DNA from: JAUZPB01 sp037140715 | GTDB lineage: Bacteria > Bacteroidota > Ignavibacteria > Ignavibacteriales > SURF-24 | Direction: 5' to 3' | Assembly: GCA_037140715.1 (NCBI GenBank) | Contig: JBAXDX010000068.1 | Span: 1 to 15,869, forward strand | Length of the DNA: 15,869 nucleotides | In this document: positions 6,579 through 12,344 of the stretch, in pieces | How the letters are laid out: each line of letters starts with the position of its first letter | Numbering within the stretch: position 1 is the stretch's first letter | Program-made: the position numbers and the translations under genes | Notes under the pieces: model-generated | Told to the model about the DNA's origin: nothing | Database searches by the model: none | What the model saw: the letters and a program-made list of their open reading frames with translations, nothing else

Positions 6579-7184
6579 TTACTTAACTGTCTGAAACCTC
6601 TTTATCCATGGTATATCAGATATTATCTGATATTTATTATCCTTCCATCTGTAGAGTGTGGCGCTTACCGGCTGAACATCCCTGGTTCTGGTCTTTTTAT
6701 TCTTTACCAGATCGACAGTTGTAATCAGCAGGCTTAAATCCTCAGAGTCTTTCTTCTCATAAAACAGCTCAGGATAAAACGCAGTTGATTCATCCAGAGC
6801 CAGAGTTACCTTATCATTAATAAAGCAATACACCTTTACACGGTAAGCATTGCCGGATTCCCAGATTGTCAGCAGATTACCGGCATTATCCTTAAGTGGC
6901 ATTACAGCTCTGGGGTAATTCATTTCCCGCTGTGAAAAGAGAAGATTTTCTTTTGAAATAATATCACGGTAGAAAGCAATATTTTGTTTTTTATAGCCGG
7001 AGCTGTCAGTTTCTTCAATTACACACTGAATGACGGAGCTACCGTTACCCCACTGAGTAAGGAATTTAACATTTTCACCCAGGCTGTTGGCGCGTGCATT
7101 TTTTTCAGCAGACTGGTCTATCCTTACGACACAGCCCCCGGATAAAACAGTAATTATTATCAGTAGATATTTGATAGTATTCAT
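6579..7184 (-). CDS. predicted lipoprotein of unknown function
   Basis: I do not recognise a family for this protein of 201 residues. The ATG at 7184 gives a lipoprotein signal: MNTIKY, a hydrophobic core, then L-S-G-G-C, so lipidation at the Cys and anchoring to a membrane facing the periplasm are likely. An upstream in-frame TTG at 7214 would add ten residues in front of this signal and is unlikely. The mature part is hydrophilic, with alternating strands and a mid-protein pattern (N-A-G-N-L-L-T-I-W-E-S-G-N-A-Y-R-V) that looks like a beta-propeller or blade-like repeat, but I cannot prove repeats. It appears to be transcribed alone, from the gap at 7185-7305, towards the shared terminator. 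No motif suggests an enzyme. Confidence 0.75.
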   Translation of the reverse strand: MNTIKYLLIIITVLSGGCVVRIDQSAEKNARANSLGENVKFLTQWGNGSSVIQCVIEETDSSGYKKQNIAFYRDIISKENLLFSQREMNYPRAVMPLKDNAGNLLTIWESGNAYRVKVYCFINDKVTLALDESTAFYPELFYEKKDSEDLSLLITTVDLVKNKKTRTRDVQPVSATLYRWKDNKYQIISDIPWIKRFQTVK

Positions 7185-7305
7185 AGAGTCTGAAATGATA
7201 TAAAAATTATTCAAGGGAATTCATCAAAGAAATTTATCGAACGGGTTCATTCCGTTGATAACTATTTTATTCCCAAAATAGGTTTGCAGTATATGGCATT
7301 AAGAG

Positions 7306-7347
7306 AAAAAAAATGGGGCGAACTCATTTATCACAGAATTCGCCCCA
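7306..7347 (-). terminator. intrinsic terminator after the V4R operon
   Basis: A 9-bp stem, mostly GC (7314-7322 with 7339-7347, core GGGGCGAA), and a 16-base loop are followed on the minus strand by eight Ts (7313-7306). This is a strong Rho-independent terminator 36 bases past the end of the frame-broken small gene, so it closes the V4R operon. Between it and the lipoprotein start (7185-7305) there must be a promoter for the latter, but none is clear. Confidence 0.88.
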
Positions 7348-7382
7348 GAACAAGATAGTTTACAACTCCATTCAGTCCAATC

Positions 7383-7575
7383 CTAAAAATTCGGAGCATC
7401 CTTTTTAGTCAGCACCTTTACTGACTCTTTGAACAAATTGATAGCTTCCGGAGTATCAGGTTTAGTTCCCGCAACAATAGAAGGAATATGAGTCATCTTA
7501 GCCAGCTCCATCTTCCCCTGTAAGTCCCATAAGTCCATTCACATATTCATAGTACTTGACCATTTTTTGTCCCAT
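7383..7575 (-). pseudogene. small V4R-linked gene broken by a one-base frameshift
   Basis: From an ATG at 7575 with a strong AGGAG Shine-Dalgarno, the frame reads MGQKMVKYYEYVNGLMGLTG and then runs into a stop after 25 codons. Skipping one G of a GGGG run (plus-strand CCCC at 7515-7518) restores a frame that continues K-M-E-L-A-K-M-T-H-I-P-S, then a PDTPEAINLF segment and K-D-A-P-N-F, to TAG at 7385-7383, for 63 residues in total. The two halves join naturally and the composition is gene-like throughout. The Shine-Dalgarno overlaps the stop of the V4R gene, so it is the second gene of that operon. I do not know the family. It could be a real mutation, a sequencing error or, less likely, recoding; reinitiation could also occur at the ATG next to the early stop. 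Confidence 0.62.
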
Positions 7576-7583
7576 AACAACTC

Positions 7584-8180
7584 CTAAAATTCTTTTAATA
7601 TATCAATATAGAGCTTAGCCTCATCTCCCCAGTCGGCGGGTGGTTTTACCAGCCATTCACAATGATTATCTCCCTTGCCTTTACAGACCGGCTCAATTGT
7701 TATAAGCTTCTGTCCAAAAAAAGCGGAAGCCCAGCCGGAAGCATATCCGACAAGCGACCAGCAGACAGGGTCAGCAGACTGACCGTTAAACTCCAGATGC
7801 TGTTCAGCTTCATAAGAATTATCCCAGACACCTGAGAAATAGAATTCTCCGCTCTCTCTGTTAAACCGTAGTTCCTTTGGATTGGCTTTAACAATGCCGC
7901 GCCAAGTGTGAATAGTAGGGCCTGAAGCCAGCAACTCCATTTCATTATCGAATGTATAGTTGTTTTTCATATTCATGAATTCCTCATAGCCATTCTGATA
8001 GTTAAACTTAACAAAAAACTCTCGTGCCTTTTCGATGCCCACCAGGTTTATTAATTCCTGACGCATCAGTCCGATAGCGTTAGCATCATAGATAAGTAAT
8101 CTGCTGTCACGGAAGGTTGTTATGCCTGAATTAAAATCAAACCTGATATCTTCCGGCATATTGAAATCACTTGCTTTCAT
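7584..8180 (-). CDS. stand-alone aromatic-sensor protein, XylR_N plus V4R domains
   Basis: This 198-residue soluble protein is the ligand-sensing half of XylR/DmpR/MopR-type regulators without their AAA+ ATPase or DNA-binding domain. Residues about 1-100 are XylR_N-like (G-I-T-T-F-R-D-S-R-L-L-I-Y-D-A-N-A early on) and about 105-180 V4R. Compared with MopR numbering as I remember it, every key residue is shifted by exactly 15: phenol ligands H91 and W119 (H106, W134) and zinc ligands C140, E163, C166 and C174 (C155, E178, C181, C189). So it should bind zinc and probably an aromatic or similarly shaped molecule. The AAGGAG Shine-Dalgarno lies about 10 bases before the ATG. It is followed by the broken small gene and a terminator; a tiny winged-helix gene is divergent. 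Its output partner is unknown. Confidence 0.9.
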   Translation of the reverse strand: MKASDFNMPEDIRFDFNSGITTFRDSRLLIYDANAIGLMRQELINLVGIEKAREFFVKFNYQNGYEEFMNMKNNYTFDNEMELLASGPTIHTWRGIVKANPKELRFNRESGEFYFSGVWDNSYEAEQHLEFNGQSADPVCWSLVGYASGWASAFFGQKLITIEPVCKGKGDNHCEWLVKPPADWGDEAKLYIDILKEF

Positions 8181-8484
8181 TCTTGAATATCTCCTTTTAA
8201 TGGTGCACTAATATAATAAAAATATATTTTAAAAATTAAAATAAATTTTTTGTTATTACAGCGGTAATCAATACAGCATAGCGGGATACAATCAGACATA
8301 GTTTATACGAACATTTCTTATCAATTCGATTAAGATAAATGCATTTAATCCCTGCACCGCGCCCCAAAGCCGGATTAATTTTCAAAATAAATACTGAAAG
8401 CCTTTACAAAATTAAAATATTTTGTAACTTTGCAGAATCCTTTTAGCCGTACACAAACTAAACTACTAAAATTCGGGGAAAAGC
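8181..8484. other. divergent intergenic region between the V4R and winged-helix genes
   Basis: This 304-base gap includes 43 consecutive A/T bases (8209-8251) next to the V4R start, which could act as an A/T-rich promoter upstream element for that gene, though I see no good -35/-10 pair. The right end carries a promoter-like element for the winged-helix gene (8403-8432). The middle (about 8255-8400) shows only weak, short inverted repeats and no gene. Confidence 0.35.
8403..8432 (+). promoter_or_regulatory. Bacteroidota-type promoter for the winged-helix gene
   Basis: TAACTTTG (8425-8432) matches the TAnnTTTG -7 element of Bacteroidota promoters exactly. TTTACA (8403-8408) lies 16 bases upstream, close to the -33 position. 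The expected start near 8438 would give a leader of about 45 bases before the ATG at 8485. Confidence 0.5.
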
Positions 8485-8676
8485 ATGGAAACAGCAGAAA
8501 AGATTCTTTCTGAAATGAAGAAAGCATCAAAACCTTTAAGTGCCGGACAATTAGCCGAGCTGACCAAAATCGAGAGAAAAGAAATTGACAAGGCAATGAA
8601 ACAGCTTAAGACTAATGGCAGGATTAGTTCGCCAAAAGTCTGCTACTGGGAACCGGCAAAGCAGCCATTAGAATAA
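8485..8676 (+). CDS. mini winged-helix DNA-binding protein
   Basis: This 63-residue protein is essentially a single winged helix-turn-helix domain. Helix 1 is about 2-13, helix 2 (LSAGQLAELT) 18-27, the recognition helix (RKEIDKAMKQLKTNG) 31-45, and the wing about 46-55, ending with V-C-Y-W. Small stand-alone proteins of this kind occur widely and are presumed DNA-binding, but targets are rarely known. The ATG is preceded by a weak GGGG and by a good promoter-like element. It is divergent from the aromatic-sensor gene, which suggests but does not prove that it acts on that promoter or serves the sensor as a DNA-binding partner. The single Cys (C53) is not part of a metal motif. There is no obvious terminator before the next gene, 132 bases on. 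Confidence 0.8.
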   Translation: METAEKILSEMKKASKPLSAGQLAELTKIERKEIDKAMKQLKTNGRISSPKVCYWEPAKQPLE

Positions 8677-8808
8677 ACCATATCGATTTCCATAATCTTA
8701 TATTGATTTAAATTATTTAGTTACCGGCAAAATTTAGATTGAAATAATAGAATAATTTGTTCAAGTTTGTTAATGAAATTTTTAATCAGGTGCTAGGTAT
8801 AGAGTAAC

Positions 8809-10152
8809 ATGTCCAAATTTCAATTTGTAATTAAAAGAACAGGAGCAGTCGTTCCATTTAATCCTGCCAGAATCACCAATGCAATTTACCGTGCGGCTGT
8901 GGCTGCAGGCGGCAGGGATAAAGAAATGGCTGAAGAACTGGGCAAAAAAGTTATCGCAATGCTTGAAGATAAGCATGAAGAGAACTATAAGCCGGACATT
9001 GAAGAGATTCAGGATATGGTTGAGAAAGTTTTAATAGAAAACGGACATGCAAAGGTTGCCAAGGGATATATTTTATACAGAACAGAATCGACAGGAAGAC
9101 GTCAGATGGATTCGCTCCATTTTTCAAAGCCGTCAGAGTGCATACCATGGGCAAAGGTATGGCAGTCGCTTGACTGGTCAGTCGCCCATAAGCTTGACAC
9201 AGTAAGTTCAATGAATGAGAGAATCCGGAATGATGAATTCCCGCAGATAGTACACGAAGCGGAATCAGCGTATGAGACACAGCTTGACACGGCTGCCGAA
9301 ATGGTAAGAGTAAAAGGAAGCGGGCTAAAGATGGTAATAGTTTCAGGCCCCTCTTCTTCAGGCAAAACAACTACAACTTATAAGCTTGAAAAGCGCCTGA
9401 TGAAAACCGGAATGCGTTTCGTCCCGCTGATAGTTGATAACTATTTCTTTGACCTTGAGCTACATCCTAAAGATGAATTTGGTGATTATGATTTCGAAAC
9501 TCCCCAGGCGCTTGATCTTGATATGATAAATGATCATCTCGTGAGGCTTGCCAGAGGCGAGGAGGTAAAAACCCCTTATTACGATTTTAAGCAGGGGAAA
9601 CGTTACCCTGAGCGTACACCGGTTCAGATTAAGGATAACGAAATACTGCTTATCGATAGTCTGCACGGACTTTATCCTGAATTCAGCCGTGAGATACCTG
9701 TCGCCCAAAAGTTTAAGATATACCTGGAGCCATTACTTCAGATGAAGGGTAATGATGGCAAATATTTTCGCTGGACAGACATTAGACTTATCCGTCGCAT
9801 GTTGCGCGATTCAGTTCACCGCGCTTATGAACCGGAACGGACGCTTTTACACTGGCATTACGTTCGCTCATCGGAGAAACGGACTATTCTTCCTTATTGC
9901 TCAACTGCGGATTATATTGTAAATACTTCTATGCCGTATGAATTGTCGCTATACGGAGCTAAAATGCTGAGTCTCTTTACCGGGTGGGAAAAGAAATATC
10001 AGGGTAATCCGTTAAGGGAAGATGCATACCTGAGAGCAAAGCGAGTGAAATCGATGCTTGAATCTGTAACTCCGGTAGCCGGGGATCTCCCTGTACCAAG
10101 AGATTCGGTACTTAGAGAGTTTATAGGTGGCAGCGCAATAAATGTACATTAG
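8809..10152 (+). CDS. ATP-cone domain fused to a uridine kinase-like P-loop kinase
   Basis: This 447-residue cytoplasmic protein combines two modules. Residues about 1-95 form an ATP-cone (V-I-K-R-T-G-A-V-V-P-F-N-P-A-R-I at 7-22), the nucleotide-sensing domain best known from ribonucleotide reductases and NrdR. Residues about 170-420 form a phosphoribulokinase/uridine kinase-type kinase with Walker A GPSSSGKT (180-187), D210-N-Y-F, Y258-D-F, a Walker-B-like L-I-D-S-L-H-G (281-287) and the arginine-rich lid R-R-M-L-R-D (329-334). It probably phosphorylates a nucleoside or related sugar substrate using ATP; uridine is the default guess from the family. The ATP-cone suggests allosteric control by the ATP/dATP balance. 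The start is clear, though the Shine-Dalgarno is weak. It is separated from the response regulator by 153 bases that contain a promoter, so it is probably its own transcript. Confidence 0.88.
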   Translation: MSKFQFVIKRTGAVVPFNPARITNAIYRAAVAAGGRDKEMAEELGKKVIAMLEDKHEENYKPDIEEIQDMVEKVLIENGHAKVAKGYILYRTESTGRRQMDSLHFSKPSECIPWAKVWQSLDWSVAHKLDTVSSMNERIRNDEFPQIVHEAESAYETQLDTAAEMVRVKGSGLKMVIVSGPSSSGKTTTTYKLEKRLMKTGMRFVPLIVDNYFFDLELHPKDEFGDYDFETPQALDLDMINDHLVRLARGEEVKTPYYDFKQGKRYPERTPVQIKDNEILLIDSLHGLYPEFSREIPVAQKFKIYLEPLLQMKGNDGKYFRWTDIRLIRRMLRDSVHRAYEPERTLLHWHYVRSSEKRTILPYCSTADYIVNTSMPYELSLYGAKMLSLFTGWEKKYQGNPLREDAYLRAKRVKSMLESVTPVAGDLPVPRDSVLREFIGGSAINVH

Positions 10153-10186
10153 ACAATGATAAATTAATAGTTATTTAACTCTTTAC

Positions 10187-10215
10187 TTGACATTAGCTAA
10201 GAAAAATAATATTGT
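10187..10215 (+). promoter_or_regulatory. sigma70-like promoter of the response regulator
   Basis: A consensus TTGACA (10187-10192) is followed after 17 bases by TATTGT (10210-10215), four of six matches to TATAAT. The predicted start near 10222 would give a leader of about 85 bases that contains two hairpins (10219-10266). Confidence 0.5.
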
Positions 10216-10218
10216 AGA

Positions 10219-10266
10219 TTTCCGGAATAAGCCGGAAACTTGTTAAAATGACAATTGGTCATTTTA
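10219..10266 (+). promoter_or_regulatory. two adjacent hairpins in the response-regulator leader
   Basis: Hairpin A has a perfect 7-bp stem (10219-10225 with 10232-10238) and a 6-base loop. Hairpin B has a perfect 9-bp stem (10244-10252 with 10258-10266) and a 5-base loop. Neither is followed by a clean T-run on the plus strand. They could form a structured 5' leader, an operator pair, or the 3' end of the kinase transcript. Confidence 0.4.
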
Positions 10267-10305
10267 CTAAAATTAAACAATGGAATAGAAATAAAAGGGA
10301 AAACT

Positions 10306-10701
10306 ATGCGAGCTTTAATTGTTGATGATGAATTTCTTAACCGTTTTATTCTTGAAAAAATGGTTTCTGCTTATTTTGAACTTGATATGGCAACAAATGG
10401 GGAAGAGGCCGTAAGTGCATTTGCCCTTGCCAATTCGGCAGGTAATCCTTATCAGGTGATTTTTTTAGATATAATGATGCCTGTAATGGATGGAATTGAA
10501 GCACTGATGAAGATAAGGGAAATTGAAACTTCATTAGGCAGGGTGCCCAGCGAAGAAGTAAAAGTAATAATGACTACTGCTCTTGATACTCCACAGCATG
10601 TATTGGATGCTTTCTTTAAGGGAGGCTGTTCTGCCTATGTTATCAAACCTGTAGAGAAAATAAAAATATTAGATGAGCTAAAAAAACAAGGGCTAATTTA
10701 A
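10306..10701 (+). CDS. stand-alone CheY-like response regulator
   Basis: This 131-residue protein is a single receiver domain with no output domain. The acidic pair D7-D8, phosphoacceptor D55 (F-L-D-I-M-M-P), switch Thr T90 (M-T-T-A) and K114 (V-I-K-P) are all present, so it should be phosphorylated by a histidine kinase. The ATG at 10306 with AAGGGA upstream gives the canonical MRALIVDDE start; an upstream TTG at 10255 would place hairpin B inside the gene and is rejected. Such receiver-only proteins work by protein contact, in phosphorelays, chemotaxis-like or adaptor roles. It has its own promoter and a strong terminator, and converges with a histidine kinase gene, which is a plausible but unproven partner. 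Confidence 0.93.
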   Translation: MRALIVDDEFLNRFILEKMVSAYFELDMATNGEEAVSAFALANSAGNPYQVIFLDIMMPVMDGIEALMKIREIETSLGRVPSEEVKVIMTTALDTPQHVLDAFFKGGCSAYVIKPVEKIKILDELKKQGLI

Positions 10702-10714
10702 TTTTTCCAAATAT

Positions 10715-10750
10715 AAAAACCATCACGGAAAATCCGAAGATGGTTTTTAT
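10715..10750. terminator. bidirectional terminator after the response regulator
   Basis: A 10-bp stem (AAAAACCATC at 10715-10724 with 10739-10748) encloses a second short stem (CGGA/TCCG, 10726-10729 with 10733-10736). Its own A and T runs give a U-tract in both directions, so it can end the rightward response-regulator transcript, 14 bases past the stop, and catch the leftward kinase transcript. Confidence 0.85.
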
Positions 10751-10819
10751 TAAACACTATACTTACGACAGTCATAATTAAATTTTGTATTCTGGCAGTA
10801 AGGTAGGTTATATCTGAAC

Positions 10820-10859
10820 CTGACACCGTCATTGACTAAGCCATGACGGAAACGGTCAG
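10820..10859 (-). terminator. extended hairpin at the 3' end of the Cys-cluster kinase gene
   Basis: CCGTCAT/ATGACGG (10826-10832 with 10843-10849) and an outer CTGAC/GTCAG (10820-10824 with 10855-10859) form an interrupted 12-bp hairpin 12 bases past the kinase stop. There is no T-run, so it may stabilise the 3' end or work together with the terminator at 10715-10750. Confidence 0.4.
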
Positions 10860-10871
10860 CATTTGGAAGGT

Positions 10872-12008
10872 TTATAATGGGAATTTCACAAAGAAAGTAG
10901 TTCCTTCTTTTGGCAGGGATTTAAAGCTTACATCTCCATTTAGATACTTGTTACACAATAGGTTCATACTGTATGTGCCTAAGCCACGGTCACTACCCTT
11001 AGTCGAAAATGCTCTGTGGAATATCTGAAGCTGAACTTCCTTAGGCATATATGAATTATTATGGACAAAAAATTCAATGTGCCCTTCTTTCTCGCGGCAT
11101 CCTATCCATACAATTTCGTTATTTTCCGAAGCTTCAAGTGCATTTTTAAGCATATTACCGATCACTCTCCCTATCAATACTTTATCATTTGTAAATTCCA
11201 TACTGTAACAGTTCTTATCAATTTCAATTGTTTTGTCTTTGGCCACAAAATGATTTCTGTAAAGATTTGTTACATTATTTATTATCTCAAGCGCGCTGAC
11301 CATGGAATAATTTGGTTGTAATTCGTTACTCTCTGCGGCGCTAAGGTCCCTTTGAGATCTAATCTCTTCGATTAATCTTGTTACGGCAGACGGCAAAAGA
11401 TCTAAATACTCAGATTTCTCTTCTGCTCCGTTTGCCTCCATTAACATGTCCAGCAAACTTTTTATTCCGCTGGCAGTATTAAGCACGTCATGAAAAAATA
11501 TTCGCTCAAGTGCGCGATGACGTTTTTCATCGCTCGTATCGATAGCCGTGAGTACAATAAACTTCTCGCCATTAACAATAACCGTAGAAGTTAAGATATT
11601 GAGATTGAGCGATTCATCTATTTTTTCCTTCATAAGGCTGACTTCCAGCTTATCATTTGCAGGTACCTTTAAACCAGGTGAAGATGCTTTTAATATTCCG
11701 CACACATGACAATGTTCTGTAGTACCGCAACCTCCCGTGCTTTCCAAAGCATAAACACATCCCAGCGCATTCCCTGGTTTTAGTCCCTGTATATCGTCAA
11801 GATCATCCGAACCAAAGTGATTTCTTAAAGCTTCATTAGCATAGATTATTTCTCTCTGCTGATTTATAACCATAACGAAATTCTTCTGGTTTTCAGAAAC
11901 ATTTATATTCGGTATATATGTAGCATTATGGCTACTTTGCGAAGCCATTAAATGCCCGATTTCAGCTTCAAAAGAAGAAATCTTCCCTGTTGTTTTCTTT
12001 GGTTCCAT
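10872..12008 (-). CDS. soluble histidine kinase with a Cys-cluster PAS domain
   Basis: This 378-residue cytoplasmic sensor kinase has no membrane segment. A PAS domain (about 40-160, starting F-V-M-V-I-N-Q-Q-R-E-I-I-Y-A-N) contains four close cysteines, C84, C94, C100 and C103, in a G-G-C-G-T-T-E-H-C-H-V-C-G context that could bind a metal, Fe-S cluster or act as a thiol switch. The phosphoacceptor is H173 (F-F-H-D-V-L-N), with dimerisation helices about 165-225. The ATPase domain (240-378) has the N-box N285/N289, an F-box-like F-S-T-K-G and G342-L-G, but the D-x-G-x-G box is replaced by H-N-N-S-Y-M-P (316-322). I recall this as a subfamily trait rather than damage. A sigma70-like promoter lies at 12067-12095. 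It converges with the stand-alone receiver gene, its likely partner. Confidence 0.9.
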   Translation of the reverse strand: MEPKKTTGKISSFEAEIGHLMASQSSHNATYIPNINVSENQKNFVMVINQQREIIYANEALRNHFGSDDLDDIQGLKPGNALGCVYALESTGGCGTTEHCHVCGILKASSPGLKVPANDKLEVSLMKEKIDESLNLNILTSTVIVNGEKFIVLTAIDTSDEKRHRALERIFFHDVLNTASGIKSLLDMLMEANGAEEKSEYLDLLPSAVTRLIEEIRSQRDLSAAESNELQPNYSMVSALEIINNVTNLYRNHFVAKDKTIEIDKNCYSMEFTNDKVLIGRVIGNMLKNALEASENNEIVWIGCREKEGHIEFFVHNNSYMPKEVQLQIFHRAFSTKGSDRGLGTYSMNLLCNKYLNGDVSFKSLPKEGTTFFVKFPL

Positions 12009-12066
12009 AAATATTGTTTTTCATCCCGGTTAATACATTAGGCAATTTTGCAATATAGAATGAGGT

Positions 12067-12095
12067 ATTATATCATTCCTGCGATATTCAATCAA
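12067..12095 (-). promoter_or_regulatory. sigma70-like promoter of the Cys-cluster kinase
   Basis: On the minus strand TTGATT (12095-12090) is followed after exactly 17 bases by a perfect TATAAT (12072-12067). The predicted start near 12060 gives a leader of about 50 bases to the ATG at 12008. Confidence 0.55.
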
Positions 12096-12169
12096 CAACG
12101 CGCTATAATTTTTAGTTTCTAAATGTTATTATAATTTCAGACAACCTGATATACTAATAAATAGTTCTT

Positions 12170-12344
12170 TTACGCGTTTTCAAAAACTCTCAAAAAGTTG
12201 CTGCCAAATGTCTCTTTAACAATCCTGATTATGTCCGGTTCTCAGAGAACCATGTTTCAATGCTTATTTTTACTCAATACTGAAGTCATCTCCAAAATCC
12301 CATGCGTACTTTATAATATTATCATCTTTGTTCCTACTGCAATA
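12170..12344 (-). pseudogene. decayed PKD domain, lost 3' part of the PKD gene
   Basis: Directly after the TAA of the PKD gene (12347-12345) the same frame continues with K-D-D-N-I-I-K-Y-A-W-D-F-G-D-D, the hallmark of a PKD domain, and then meets two more stops. Two frame changes later it reads F-S-E-N-R-T and I-R-I-V-K-E-T-F-G-S-N-F-L-R-V-F-E-N-A, ending at a TAA (12172-12170). These are the middle and C-terminal strands of a PKD domain in the right order. Its first part seems deleted, because only a few residues separate the N-N-Q-P linker from the WDFGD motif. Several independent lesions make a sequencing error unlikely. Confidence 0.72.

Noticed and set aside
7505..7525. Programmed +1 frameshifting at the GGGG run of the small V4R-linked gene
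   Set aside because: There is no known slippery motif, slow or stop codon, or stimulatory structure at the site; mutation or sequencing error is simpler.
8951..9370. 139-residue open frame antisense to the ATP-cone kinase
   Set aside because: It is a shadow of the conserved kinase coding sequence, with no start signal.
10255..10305. TTG start adding 17 residues to the response regulator
   Set aside because: The ATG at 10306 gives the canonical receiver N-terminus with a Shine-Dalgarno, and the extension covers a leader hairpin.
12237..12251. Perfect palindrome GGTTCTC-A-GAGAACC as a candidate operator
   Set aside because: It lies inside the decayed PKD domain, where the bases are explained by F-S-E-N-R-T coding; no promoter is close enough.
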